From Microvirga antarctica (GTDB lineage Bacteria; Pseudomonadota; Alphaproteobacteria; Rhizobiales; Beijerinckiaceae), in NCBI RefSeq assembly GCF_017921815.1, contig NZ_JAGEMM010000004.1, positions 248,001 to 312,000 on the forward strand: a stretch of DNA of 64,000 bases, read 5' to 3'. A program made the translations under genes and the position numbers. The notes under the pieces were generated by a model. It had not been told where the DNA came from and ran no database searches. It worked only from the letters and a program-made list of their open reading frames with translations. Shown piece by piece: positions 46,530 to 57,185 of this stretch (within the stretch, counting starts at the first letter, position 1; each line of letters opens with the position of its first letter).

Positions 46530-47149
46530 ATGAATCTGACGCCCCGTGAGAAAGACAAGCTCCTGATCGCCATGGCCGCGATGGTCGCGCGCCGCCGGCT
46601 TGAACGGGGCGTGAAGCTCAACTACCCGGAGGCGATCGCTTTGATCACCGATACGGTCGTGGAGGGAGCCCGCGACGGTCGCTCCGTCGCCGACCTGATG
46701 GAGGCCGGGGCCTATGTCATCTCGGCCGATCAGGTCATGGAGGGCGTGGCTGACATGATCCATGACATTCAGGTCGAGGCGACGTTTCCGGATGGGACGA
46801 AACTCGTGACCGTCCATCACCCGATCCGGGGCGCAGCATCTGTACACGCCCCCGGCGAGGTCGTGACCCTTCCGGGTGAAATCCTGTTCAACGAGGGCGC
46901 GCCACGGGTCACGCTCACCGTTGCCAATACGGGCGATCGGCCCATCCAGGTCGGAAGCCATTATCATTTCTTCGAGACCAATCCGGCCCTCACCTTCGAT
47001 CGCGCCGCCGCACGCGGCATGCGTCTCGACATCGCGCCGGGGACCGCGGTTCGCTTCGAGCCCGGCTCGACGCGAGAAGTGAGTCTGGTTCCGTTCGTCG
47101 GCGGTCGCGAGGTCCATGGGTTCCGCGGTGATGTGATGGGACGCCTGTC

Positions 47150-47153
<4 letters not shown>
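46530..47153 (+). CDS. ureAB: Urease gamma/beta fusion subunit (UreAB)
   Basis: One uninterrupted 207-residue chain contains both small urease subunits. Residues 1-100 are UreA (gamma: [48 protein letters not shown]). After a few residues, ~107-207 are UreB (beta: [61 protein letters not shown]). Separate genes are usual; fusions are known from Helicobacter (gene called ureA there) and some proteobacteria. There is no frameshift: no stop or start lies at the joint. It overlaps ureC by four bases. Confidence 0.94.
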
Positions 47154-48877
<1,724 letters not shown>

Positions 48878-48878
48878 C

Positions 48879-49343
48879 ATGATGCGCGCCTCCACCATCA
48901 CCCGCCAGCCCGACGTTGATCCCGACCGCATCGTCGACGTCATCACCCTCGATCATGGCGACCGTCATCGCAGGCGTATCTTTCTCACAGCGGATGGGGG
49001 GACGGCCTTTCTGCTCGATCTCGACAAGGCGGATGTCCTCGCGGATGGGGATGCGATCAGGCTCGAGACAGGTTGGCTCATCGAGGTGCGTGCATCGCTT
49101 GAGAAACTTGTCGAGATCCGCGCCGACACTGCATTGGACCTTCTGACGCTTGCCTGGCACATCGGCAACCGTCACGTCCCGGCGGAGATCACCCCTGAGG
49201 CGATCTATATTCTGTACGACCATGTTCTTGTCGCGATGCTTCAGGGGCAGGGTGCGTCCACAAGTCTGGTCGAGCGCGCTTTCAGTCCTGTTCGCGGCGC
49301 CTATCACCACGATTCGCATCATGCCGGCCACGCCCATGGCTGA
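48879..49343 (+). CDS. ureE: Urease nickel metallochaperone UreE
   Basis: This is a 154-residue UreE that delivers nickel to the UreDFG-urease complex. It has the N-terminal peptide-binding domain (DVITLDHGDRHRRRIFLTADGG, FLLDLDKADVL) and a metal-binding domain (DLLTLAWHIGNRHVPAEI with its conserved histidine). A C-terminal histidine-rich tail ([12 protein letters not shown]) probably adds nickel storage. The ATG at 48879 is one base past the ureC stop; a second ATG follows at once (48882). Longer frames upstream read through ureC. Confidence 0.92.
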   Translation: MMRASTITRQPDVDPDRIVDVITLDHGDRHRRRIFLTADGGTAFLLDLDKADVLADGDAIRLETGWLIEVRASLEKLVEIRADTALDLLTLAWHIGNRHVPAEITPEAIYILYDHVLVAMLQGQGASTSLVERAFSPVRGAYHHDSHHAGHAHG

Positions 49344-50025
49344 GTCGAAATCCGTGTCCGCTTCCGCGTCCCTGATCCCGCTTTTTGCGTGGCTTTCACC
49401 GGGCTATCCGGTCGGCTCTTATGCATATTCCCGGGGTCTTGAATGGGCGGTCGAAGCCGGCGATGTTTTGGATGATGCGACACTCATCGTGTGGCTTTCG
49501 GATATGCTGACACTCGGCGCCGGTCGCAATGACGCAATTCTACTGGTGCACGCCTACAACGCGATCGGCGCCCGCGATGACGCATCTTTCGACGCGGTCA
49601 ACGCGTTGGCGCTCGCGCTCTCACCCTCGGCAGAAATCTATCTTGAGACCTCGCAACAGGGCCGCAGCTTTCTCGACGCGACGCGGGCTGCCTGGTCGGC
49701 TGCTCTCCTGCCGTCCTGCGCGGGAGAGATTGCCTATCCGGTGGCGGTCGGGGCTGCGGCGGCGGCTCACGGCATCCCCTTGCCGGTGACGCTGGAGGCG
49801 TTCCTCTTTGCTCTTGTCCAGAACCAGGTCTCGGCCGCCATCCGGTTGGCGCCCATCGGTCAGACATCGGGAACCCGCGTCTGCGCGTCTTTGCAATCGG
49901 TCGTGATCGCGACAGCCCGGGACGCGGAAAGCGCGGACCTCGATGCGTTGTCGAGCGCGACGTTTCGAGCCGATCTCGGCTCGTTTCATCATGAAACCCA
50001 ATATACGAGGATTTTTCGATCATGA
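49336..50025 (+). CDS. ureF: Urease accessory protein UreF
   Basis: This is an all-helical urease activation protein (229 residues) that bridges UreD and UreG. The family start [30 protein letters not shown] is clear, and [32 protein letters not shown] and [14 protein letters not shown] complete the pattern. The ATG at 49336 overlaps the ureE stop by eight bases; an ATG at 49321 would add five residues, and neither has a strong ribosome site. Its end overlaps ureG (ATGA). Confidence 0.9.
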   Translation: MAESKSVSASASLIPLFAWLSPGYPVGSYAYSRGLEWAVEAGDVLDDATLIVWLSDMLTLGAGRNDAILLVHAYNAIGARDDASFDAVNALALALSPSAEIYLETSQQGRSFLDATRAAWSAALLPSCAGEIAYPVAVGAAAAAHGIPLPVTLEAFLFALVQNQVSAAIRLAPIGQTSGTRVCASLQSVVIATARDAESADLDALSSATFRADLGSFHHETQYTRIFRS

Positions 50026-50645
50026 CGTCGGCGACCGGGCCACTTCGCGTGGGAATCGGGGGACCTGTTGGATCCGGCAAGACCGCCCTCATGGAGGCGC
50101 TCTGCAAGTCCTTCCGTAACCGCTATGATATCTGCGCCATCACGAATGACATCTACACCAAGGAGGATGCGCGCCTGCTGACAGTCGCGGACGCGCTGCC
50201 GGAAGAGCGCATCATGGGCGTGGAGACAGGAGGCTGTCCGCATACCGCGATCCGGGAGGATGCATCGATCAATCTCGCGGCCATCGCAACGATGCGAGGT
50301 CGCTTCCCAAATCTCGACATCGTCCTTGTGGAATCGGGTGGCGATAATCTTTCGGCGACCTTCTCACCTGAATTGGCTGATCTGACCATCTATGTCATCG
50401 ACGTGGCGGGCGGTGAGAAAATTCCCCGCAAGGGCGGACCCGGCATCACCCGGTCGGATCTGCTGGTGGTCAACAAAATCGATCTCGCCCCCTATGTGGG
50501 CGCTGACCTTGCCGTGATGGAAGAGGACACGAAGCGCATGCGCGGTCACCGGCCGTACATTTTCAGCGCCATCCGCAGCGGCTTCGGTGTCGACTTCATC
50601 GCCGATTTCATCGAGAGGACCGGCGGCCTCACGCCAACAACCTGA
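50022..50645 (+). CDS. ureG: Urease accessory GTPase UreG
   Basis: This is a 207-residue GTPase that powers nickel insertion. It has the P-loop GGPVGSGKT (13-21), the nickel-binding CPH motif (C72-P73-H74 in [17 protein letters not shown]), VESGGDN, the switch-like [16 protein letters not shown] and the guanine-specificity [11 protein letters not shown]. It is one of the most conserved urease accessory proteins, and nothing is missing. It overlaps ureF by four bases and ends 11 bp before the hupE/ureJ gene. Confidence 0.96.
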   Translation: MTSATGPLRVGIGGPVGSGKTALMEALCKSFRNRYDICAITNDIYTKEDARLLTVADALPEERIMGVETGGCPHTAIREDASINLAAIATMRGRFPNLDIVLVESGGDNLSATFSPELADLTIYVIDVAGGEKIPRKGGPGITRSDLLVVNKIDLAPYVGADLAVMEEDTKRMRGHRPYIFSAIRSGFGVDFIADFIERTGGLTPTT

Positions 50646-50656
50646 AAGCAGCATCC

Positions 50657-51226
50657 ATGAAAATCACTCGAGTTGTCGCCGTTCTTATCGCCTCGCTCCT
50701 GGCAAGCCCGGCGCTCGCGCATACCGGCGTCGGCACCACGTCCGATCTCACCTCCGGATTCCTCCACCCGATCGGAGGCCTCGATCATGTCCTTGCCATG
50801 GTGGCAGCAGGCCTCTTTGCCTCGGTGTTGGGCGGGCGTGCCCGGTGGGCGCTTCCGGCAACATTCGTCGCCATGATGATTCTGGGCGGCACGCTCGGGT
50901 TTGCGGGGCTTTCGCTGCCGGGCGTGGAGGGCTGGATATCGCTGTCAGTGGTCGTCCTCGGGCTGGTGGTGATGGTGGGGAAGGCATGGCCGATCGGCGC
51001 GGCTGCCGGCATGGTCGGCGGGTTCGCGATTTTTCACGGCTACGCTCATGGAGCCGAGATGCCCGTCGCGGCGGGAGCCGGCCTTTACACCCTCGGCTTC
51101 GTGGCTGCGACCGCCCTTCTGCACGCGGTCGGCGTCGGTGCGGGGATCGCGTCGTCCCGCCCTTCCGTCGTTCGGCTTGCCGGGGCCGCGGTTGCTGTGG
51201 CAGGGCTCGCCATCCTGGCTCTCTGA
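50657..51226 (+). CDS. ureJ: HupE/UreJ-family nickel-associated membrane protein
   Basis: This is a 189-residue membrane protein with a cleavable signal (VVAVLIASLLASPALA) followed by HTG at the mature end, then GFLHPIGGLDHVLAMVAAGLFAS and FHGYAHGAEMP, the conserved His/Asp-bearing helices of HupE/UreJ proteins, and about six membrane segments. Members are believed to mediate nickel (or cobalt) diffusion across the inner membrane. Its position as last gene of the urease operon supports nickel supply to urease. The specificity is inferred from context. Confidence 0.88.
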   Translation: MKITRVVAVLIASLLASPALAHTGVGTTSDLTSGFLHPIGGLDHVLAMVAAGLFASVLGGRARWALPATFVAMMILGGTLGFAGLSLPGVEGWISLSVVVLGLVVMVGKAWPIGAAAGMVGGFAIFHGYAHGAEMPVAAGAGLYTLGFVAATALLHAVGVGAGIASSRPSVVRLAGAAVAVAGLAILAL

Positions 51227-51302
51227 CCGCAATGGTCGAACCGACCTCTGGAAAAAGCAGACCGTAGCGGAAGTAAAACTTTATGCGCGCCTGTTTAAAA
51301 CA

Positions 51303-51374
51303 GTTCTAATCAAAGTCTGGAGTGGTTCTAATTGTGGTAACATCTTGCCTATTCGGCCTGGTTTTTGGGCCGAA
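51303..51374. promoter_or_regulatory. Candidate control region of the iron ABC genes
   Basis: The 245-bp gap before the binding-protein gene is AT-richer than its surroundings. GTTCTAAT occurs twice in direct orientation (51303-51310 and 51325-51332), 22 bp (two helix turns) apart. The first copy is preceded by TTTAAAACA, giving a loose match to the alphaproteobacterial Irr-type box (TTTAGAA..TTCTAAA). A 7-bp hairpin (TTCGGCC, 51352-51358, with GGCCGAA, 51368-51374) follows. Iron control by Irr or RirA is inferred. Confidence 0.3.
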
Positions 51375-51471
51375 GGGCATTGCCGATGCTAGAACGATCG
51401 TGCAGTAGCGCACCGGACGGGTGGATATCGCCCGTCATCTGATCATAAACGCTACGGAGACACGATCCATG

Positions 51472-52503
51472 ATGCCTACCACCCTTTTGCGACGCGGTAT
51501 TCAGATCGCTCTCCTTGCTGGAAGCCTGGGCGTGTCGTCAGGCGCTGCCTTCAGCCAGGAGATCAATCTCTATACGACCCGTGAGCCGGGTCTGATCAAG
51601 ACGCTGATCGATGCGTTCACGCAGGCCAAAGGGGTCAAGGTCAACACGATCTTCGTCAAGGATGGCCTGGCGGAGCGCGTGGAGGCCGAGGGCGACAAGT
51701 CGCCGGCGGATGTGCTCATGACCGTGGACATTGGCAACCTCATCGATCTGGTGGACAAGAAGCTCACGCAGCCGGTGAAGTCATCGCTGCTGGACAGCGC
51801 CATTCCGGCCAATCTTCGCGGTGCGAACGGCGAGTGGTTCACGCTGTCGATGCGCGCCCGCGTCCTCTATGCGGCCAAGGATCTCGACCTCACCGCGTTC
51901 ACCTATGAGGACCTCGCCGATCCCAAATGGAAGGGCAAGGTCTGCATTCGGTCGGGACAGCACCCCTACAACACGGCAATGATTGCAGCCTATCTGGCCC
52001 ATCACGGCGCGGCAAAGACGGAGACCTGGTTGAAGGGTCTCAAGGCCAATCTGGCGCGCAAGGCCGGAGGCGGCGATCGGGAAGTCGCGCGCGATATCCT
52101 CGGCGGCATCTGCGAGATCGGCGTCGGCAATTCGTATTATGTCGGCCTGATGCGCAGTGGTAACGGCGGTCCCGATCAGAAGAAATGGGGCGAGGCCATC
52201 AAGGTCGTTCTTCCGACTTTCGAGGGAGGCGGAACACAGGTGAACGTGTCCGGTGCTGCCGTGGCGCGCAATGCCCCCAACAAGGCTGCGGCGATCAGCT
52301 TCCTCGAATTTCTCGTGTCGGATGCCGCTCAGAAGATCTACGCGGAAGCCAATTACGAGTACCCGGTCAAGGCCGGCGTCGCCGCCGATCCTCTGATCGC
52401 GGCGTTGGGAAACCTGAAGGTGGACAATCTCAACCTGACCGAGATCGCCAAGAACCGCAAGGAAGCGAGCCTTCTCGCTGAGAAAGTCGGCTTCGACAAT
52501 TGA
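51472..52503 (+). CDS. Iron(III) ABC transporter substrate-binding protein
   Basis: This is a periplasmic binding protein of the FutA/FbpA/AfuA type (343 residues). The signal peptide (GIQIALLAGSLGVSSGAAFSQ) precedes EINLYTTREPGLIKTLIDAFTQAKGVKV, the usual start of the family. DVLMTVDIGNLIDLVDKKLTQPV, CIRSGQHPYN and the adjacent tyrosines in VGNSYYVGL, which serve as iron ligands in FbpA-like proteins, are present. Two ATGs lie together (51469 and 51472). It is followed by a hairpin and a double-length permease. Iron is the probable cargo; other oxyanion-complexed metals cannot be excluded. Confidence 0.88.
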   Translation: MPTTLLRRGIQIALLAGSLGVSSGAAFSQEINLYTTREPGLIKTLIDAFTQAKGVKVNTIFVKDGLAERVEAEGDKSPADVLMTVDIGNLIDLVDKKLTQPVKSSLLDSAIPANLRGANGEWFTLSMRARVLYAAKDLDLTAFTYEDLADPKWKGKVCIRSGQHPYNTAMIAAYLAHHGAAKTETWLKGLKANLARKAGGGDREVARDILGGICEIGVGNSYYVGLMRSGNGGPDQKKWGEAIKVVLPTFEGGGTQVNVSGAAVARNAPNKAAAISFLEFLVSDAAQKIYAEANYEYPVKAGVAADPLIAALGNLKVDNLNLTEIAKNRKEASLLAEKVGFDN

Positions 52504-52509
52504 CATGAC

Positions 52510-52530
52510 GGAGGGGCTTGGCGCCCCTCC
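52510..52530 (+). terminator. Hairpin between the iron binding protein and permease genes
   Basis: GGAGGGGC (52510-52517) pairs perfectly with GCCCCTCC (52523-52530) around a 5-base loop, seven bases after the stop codon, and is followed by TTCCTCTTTC. It is a likely partial terminator or 3'-protecting structure, as at the dppA-dppB and urtA-urtB junctions. Confidence 0.65.
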
Positions 52531-52558
52531 TTCCTCTTTCGAGAATTGAACCGTCACA

Positions 52559-54214
52559 GTGTACTTCGTGAAGCAAAGCGGGCGCTCGCTTCAGCGGCGA
52601 CCATGGCTTGTTGCCGCGATGGGAATCGCGGCCCTCGTCATGGCGCCGATCGTCGTCCTTGCAGGCCTGGCCGCGCAGGGTTCGGGAGGATTGTGGTCCC
52701 ACTTGGCCACCAACGTTCTTCCGACGGCCCTGCACGACACGATCCTGCTGCTCCTCGGCGTCGGCATCCTTGTCAGCGCCATCGGGACTGGAACGGCGTG
52801 GCTGGTGTCGGCCTACGAGTTTCCGGGGCGCCGCGCCCTGTCATGGGCGCTGCTGCTGCCCCTGTCGGTTCCCACCTACATCATCGCCTACACCTATCTC
52901 GATATCCTGCACCCGATCGGGCCGGTTCAAACAGCGCTTCGTGCGGTCTTGGGAATCGCGAGCCCGCGAGATTTTCGGCTGCCCGACATCCGATCCATGG
53001 GCGGCTGCATTCTTCTGCTAAGCTTCGTGCTCTACCCGTACGTCTATCTCACGACGCGCGCGATGTTCCAGACGCAGGCCGCTGGTCTCATCGAGGCGGC
53101 GCGGGTGCTCGGCACGCGCAAGGTTGCGTTGTTCTTTCGCGTCGCGCTGCCACTCGCGCATCCAGCCATCGCAGTCGGCGTCAGCCTCGCTCTGATGGAG
53201 GCTCTCAACGATATCGGTGCGTCCGAATTTCTCGGCGTGCGGACATTGTCTGTCTCGATCTACACCACCTGGATCACACGATCGGACCTCCCCGGAGCTG
53301 CGCAGATCGCACTCGTCATGCTCCTGGTCGTCATCATGCTGGTGATGGCCGAGCGATGGGCACGACGCCATCGACGATATGCCGCGTCGACGAAGAGATC
53401 TCATCCTTTGAAGCGCGTCATCCTGAAGGGGCCCGCGGCAGCCGGAGCAATCGTCCTGTGTGTGATCCCGATCGTGCTCGGCTTCGTGGGGCCCGCCGTA
53501 TACCTCGTGTCGGAGAGCATCAAGCGGGTCCGTTTTGGGGGCATCTCGTCGTCCATCATCAGGGAGTTGCTGAACACAATCACGGTCTCGTTTATTGCGA
53601 CGCTGGCCGTCGTCTGCCTCGGTCTTGTCGTTGCCTATGCGGCGCGGCTCGAGAGGGGTCGAAGGCTGTCCGCAATCTCGCTCCGCGTGGCTTCGCTTGG
53701 CTACGCCATTCCCGGAACCGTCCTGGCGATCGGCATGCTGCCGCTGATTACCGGGCTCGATGCTGTCCTCGACGATATTGTCCAATCAATCTGGAATGTT
53801 CCCCTGCGCTTATGGCTTCTTGGCACAGGATCGGGCCTCGTCATTGCCTACACGGTGCGTTTCATGGCCATCTCGATTGGTGGAATCGAGGCCGGCTTCA
53901 CGCGTGTTCCGGCGTCCCTCGACGATGCCTCGAGGACCTTGGGAAAATCGGCAGGCTCCACGCTCAGGCAGGTTCACTTTCCGTTGATCCGACCCGCTGT
54001 CGCCGCGGCGGCGCTTCTCGTCTTTGTCGACGTGATGAAAGAACTACCTGTGACGTTGTTGCTGCGGCCGCTGAATTTCGAGACGCTTGCCACACATCTC
54101 TACGGCGAAGCGGCGCGCGGCACCTACGAAGAGGCAGCGATTGCCGCTCTCCTGATCGTGGCCGCCGGCATCATCCCTGTTGTCGTGCTGGGACGTGCCG
54201 ACCAAAAGACCTGA
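52559..54214 (+). CDS. Iron(III) ABC transporter permease, FbpB-type double permease
   Basis: This 551-residue inner-membrane protein is a tandem of two permease domains, as usual for FbpB/AfuB/HitB. About twelve membrane segments are seen, with two EAA coupling loops: EAARVLGTRKVALFFRVALPLAHPA in the first half and DDASRTLGKSAGSTLRQVHFPLIRPA in the second. SVPTYIIAYTYLD and the LALMEALNDIGASEFLGVRTL block are typical. The GTG start at 52559 comes 55 bases after the binding-protein gene. No ATP-binding-protein gene follows; the next gene is on the other strand. Confidence 0.9.
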   Translation: MYFVKQSGRSLQRRPWLVAAMGIAALVMAPIVVLAGLAAQGSGGLWSHLATNVLPTALHDTILLLLGVGILVSAIGTGTAWLVSAYEFPGRRALSWALLLPLSVPTYIIAYTYLDILHPIGPVQTALRAVLGIASPRDFRLPDIRSMGGCILLLSFVLYPYVYLTTRAMFQTQAAGLIEAARVLGTRKVALFFRVALPLAHPAIAVGVSLALMEALNDIGASEFLGVRTLSVSIYTTWITRSDLPGAAQIALVMLLVVIMLVMAERWARRHRRYAASTKRSHPLKRVILKGPAAAGAIVLCVIPIVLGFVGPAVYLVSESIKRVRFGGISSSIIRELLNTITVSFIATLAVVCLGLVVAYAARLERGRRLSAISLRVASLGYAIPGTVLAIGMLPLITGLDAVLDDIVQSIWNVPLRLWLLGTGSGLVIAYTVRFMAISIGGIEAGFTRVPASLDDASRTLGKSAGSTLRQVHFPLIRPAVAAAALLVFVDVMKELPVTLLLRPLNFETLATHLYGEAARGTYEEAAIAALLIVAAGIIPVVVLGRADQKT

Positions 54215-54362
54215 AGGGGCGACACTTGAATTCTGCTCCCGAGTGGGGCGGTCTCTGGCTTTGGCGTGAAGGTCCCCCGCCAGAATGCCCGCTTCCATGG
54301 CGACCGCGCGCCAAACGGCGTTAGCGGGGACCAGAGAGCTGTCGGTGCCCGAGGCGGGAGAC

Positions 54363-54393
54363 TGCCGCACCCGCTCTGAGAGCGGATGCGGCA
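54363..54393. terminator. Long hairpin between the convergent permease and ggt genes
   Basis: TGCCGCA-c-CCGCTC-tga-GAGCGG-a-TGCGGCA forms a 13-bp stem with a single internal mismatch and a 3-base loop. It is close to symmetrical and lies eight bases past the ggt stop, so it could end transcripts from both sides. There is no T-run. The remaining ~150 bases between 54215 and 54362 show no recognised gene. Confidence 0.55.
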
Positions 54394-54400
54394 AGGGGCG

Positions 54401-56041
54401 TTAAAAGCCGCCGGACTGGCCATCCTTGCGCGGGTCGGACCCCGCCACATAGCCGCCGGGAACGCGCTGGATGATCTGGCTGCCGCCAAATCCAAAGCTC
54501 TGATCGGGCGCCTCCGACTTCACGCTATGTCCGCGCTCGCTGAGGCCTTCGACGAGGTCTGGGCGCATGGTTGATTCCAATGCGACCTCGAGCCCTTGGA
54601 GGATGCGCCAGCGGGGCGCATCCGAGGCGGTCTGCGGATCCTGCTGCCAGATCTGCGTGCGCAGCACCATCTGGACGTGACCTTGAGCCTGCATGGGGCC
54701 GCCCATCAGGCCGAAGGCCATCGCGGGTTCGCGACCCTTCATCACGAAGCCCGGAATGATGGTGTGGAAAGGGCGCTTGCTCGGGCCGACTTCATTGGGA
54801 TGTCCCTTCTCGAGGGTGAACCCGAAACCCCGGTTCTGCAGACTGATACCCGTGCCGGGAACGACGATTCCAGAGCCGAAGCCAGCATAGTTGGATTGAA
54901 TATAGGACACCATCATGCCGCTCTCGTCAGCCGCAGCCAGACAGACGGTACCGCCATGCTTGGGTGAACCGGCGCCAAAATTCTGCGCGCGCTTCCGGTC
55001 GATCAATTTCGCACGGCTGGCGAGATAGGCCGGGTCAAGCAAGTGCGAGGCCGCCACATCCGTCATGGCGGCCGCATCGGCCACGTAGGCATGCACGTCA
55101 GCAGTCGAAAGCTTCATGGCCTCAATCTGGAGGTGCACGGCATCGACATCGTCAGGTTGCATGCTGGCGAGGTCGAACTGTCGCAGAATGCCCAGAGCCA
55201 TCAGGGCCGCAATGCCCTGGCCATTCGGCGGAATCTCGTGGAGCGCCACATCGCCGATCTCTTGAGCGATGGTGCCGCACCAATCATTGCTGTGGGCGGC
55301 GAGATCGTCCTCGTTGAGCACCGCACCGTGCTCCTTGGCGAAGTGCGCGATCTTGGCGGCCAATGCGCCCCGATAAAAGGCATCGCCCTTGCTTTCGGCG
55401 ATCAGCGCGAGGGTCTGTCCGAGAGATTCGTTGCGGTAGAGTTCGCCTGCTTTCGGGGCCGCCCCATTGGGCATGAACGCTTCGCGGAACCCAGGTTGGG
55501 CATTGAGTTCGGCGGCGCCCCGACGCCACTGTTCGGCGATCACCGGCGTCACGAGATAGCCGCGCTCGGCATAGTCGACCGCTGGCCCGAACAGATCCGC
55601 GAAAGGCAGCTTTCCGAAGCGCTCCGACAGATCGGCCCAGGCAGACACAGCGCCAGGAACCGTCACCGATTCCCAGCCGCGCATCGGCATGGCAGGAAGA
55701 TGGGCGAACCGCTCGGGGTTCCACTGAGCGGATGAACGGCCCGATGCGTTCAGCCCATGCAACTCTTTACCGTCCCACAGGATGCAGAACGCGTCCGAGC
55801 CCAGTCCATTACCGGTCGGTTCAACCACGACGAGGGCGATGGCAGCCGCGAGGGCGGCATCCATCGCATTGCCGCCGCGTGCGAGCATGCGCAGGCCGGC
55901 CTGCGTTGCAAGTGGATGCGATGTCGTCACCACATTCCGGGCAAGGACCGGGGACCGGCGAGACGGATAATCAGACTGAAGGGTGAAGTGCACGAGATGA
56001 CCTTGGGTGTGAGCGTCGTCGAACGGTCGTGGATGAAACAT
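54401..56041 (-). CDS. Gamma-glutamyltransferase family protein
   Basis: This is a self-processing N-terminal nucleophile hydrolase (546 residues) that removes or transfers gamma-glutamyl groups, for example from glutathione or gamma-glutamyl peptides. The nucleophile is T365 in KHGGTVCLAAAD, where the precursor should cleave into large and small subunits. The GG-type oxyanion and substrate motifs GRSSAQWNPE, PGAVSAWADL and RPFHTIIPGFV are present. The ATG at 56041 leads into RSPVLARNVVTTSHPLATQAG with no signal peptide, so the enzyme is probably cytoplasmic, unlike E. coli GGT. It shares the strand with the DUF1028 gene 161 bp upstream, and both may handle peptides or amides. Confidence 0.88.
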   Translation of the reverse strand: MFHPRPFDDAHTQGHLVHFTLQSDYPSRRSPVLARNVVTTSHPLATQAGLRMLARGGNAMDAALAAAIALVVVEPTGNGLGSDAFCILWDGKELHGLNASGRSSAQWNPERFAHLPAMPMRGWESVTVPGAVSAWADLSERFGKLPFADLFGPAVDYAERGYLVTPVIAEQWRRGAAELNAQPGFREAFMPNGAAPKAGELYRNESLGQTLALIAESKGDAFYRGALAAKIAHFAKEHGAVLNEDDLAAHSNDWCGTIAQEIGDVALHEIPPNGQGIAALMALGILRQFDLASMQPDDVDAVHLQIEAMKLSTADVHAYVADAAAMTDVAASHLLDPAYLASRAKLIDRKRAQNFGAGSPKHGGTVCLAAADESGMMVSYIQSNYAGFGSGIVVPGTGISLQNRGFGFTLEKGHPNEVGPSKRPFHTIIPGFVMKGREPAMAFGLMGGPMQAQGHVQMVLRTQIWQQDPQTASDAPRWRILQGLEVALESTMRPDLVEGLSERGHSVKSEAPDQSFGFGGSQIIQRVPGGYVAGSDPRKDGQSGGF

Positions 56042-56202
56042 TGTCCACGAGCCGATTGGACCATGTCCAGCGCGTGAGGGTGGCGCTGCGCGCGCCGACG
56101 ATGTCAGGAGCGCACCGGCGTCGCCAACGTCCACCAATTGCCGCCGCTCTTCAACCCCGTTTCCCGACTACGAGAGAATTCTCGCTGCCGCAACATTGCA
56201 GG

Positions 56203-56916
56203 TTACGGCTCGCCATTTGCGATCGATTGGGCAATCCTGCTCTCGATCTCGGCCCGATCGATGATGCCAGCCGGGTGAGCCCGCGACGGCATGAACTTGC
56301 GGTAGTGCAGAAACCGTTGGCGGCTCACCGCCTCCAGACGCTCCAGTTCCGCGAGAGGATCGGCGTGGTCGTCAACCCGCAGATCGACCAACGGATACTC
56401 CTCACTGTCGTGGACCACGAGGGCCGCCGATTGGCGCCCTCTTTTGTCCCCGCCGGCGGCTTCTCCGGCCTTCAATGCGGCAACCAGCCGGCGCGCCAGC
56501 GGCAGCGCTTCCAACTCCCTGAATGCCCGCGCGGTCTCAGGAACAACATCCTCATTGGCCAACATATTCCCGGCCACCGAAAACGTCTCGTCCAGAAGAT
56601 GACCGCACCATGGGACGCATTCCATGCCCGTATAAGCGGCAAACCGCCCGGCACGATCGGTCACATGCACCTGCCTTTGGGCACGCCCCGCATCCGCCTC
56701 CGTGATGCGCTCAATCACGTCTTCGGCGGAAAAGCCGGCCCTGAGGAGTTCAAGCCCGCGAAGACCGTAGAACGGATTGACGAAAGCCTGCGTAGCGACG
56801 GCGCCGGTCCCCGTTTCCACAAACGGGACGCGTGCACCGACCGCAAAGGCGCAGGTCGAGACCGCAATGCCGAGATGTCCTGTCCGTTTGTCTCTCGCGA
56901 CGATAGACCACGTCAT
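56203..56916 (-). CDS. DUF1028 family protein (Ntn-hydrolase-like fold)
   Basis: This is a 237-residue protein that starts MTWSIVARDKRTGHLGIAVSTCAFAVGARVPFVETGTGAVATQAFVNPFYG, the conserved N-terminus of DUF1028 (UPF family with an N-terminal nucleophile-hydrolase-like fold; structures are known but the reaction is not). The invariant S20/T21 and the GAVATQ block are intact. DUF1028 genes often sit beside peptidase, gamma-glutamyltransferase or RutC-like genes, and here the neighbour is gamma-glutamyltransferase. The function is unassigned; processing of a peptide-derived or amide metabolite is the best guess. Confidence 0.85.
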   Translation of the reverse strand: MTWSIVARDKRTGHLGIAVSTCAFAVGARVPFVETGTGAVATQAFVNPFYGLRGLELLRAGFSAEDVIERITEADAGRAQRQVHVTDRAGRFAAYTGMECVPWCGHLLDETFSVAGNMLANEDVVPETARAFRELEALPLARRLVAALKAGEAAGGDKRGRQSAALVVHDSEEYPLVDLRVDDHADPLAELERLEAVSRQRFLHYRKFMPSRAHPAGIIDRAEIESRIAQSIANGEP

Positions 56917-57185
56917 GGATTCGTCTTCCTTGCCAAGAGCGCGGCGGCTGCCGCGGTTAGGACCTTAGCCGAGAGCCGGGGACTGGGGAAATGCAGCGCT
57001 GCAGACTCGCGTTCATCGCTGGCGTGATGTCGCCCGCCATCCCCGTGATCATGGATCGGCGCGCGAAACCGGGGCCCAACTTTTGACGGTCGTTCTCACA
57101 GAAATCACGGCACAATCCCGCGGATATTAACTGTCGGTTAACCATAAGACGACGAGATCGGTTCACAACAGGAATCTGACCGCCC

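Noticed and set aside
52546-54324. A 592-codon plus-strand frame over the iron permease gene
   Set aside because: Same strand, shifted by one frame from the real double permease; the translation is Arg/His/Ser-rich with no membrane segments or motifs.
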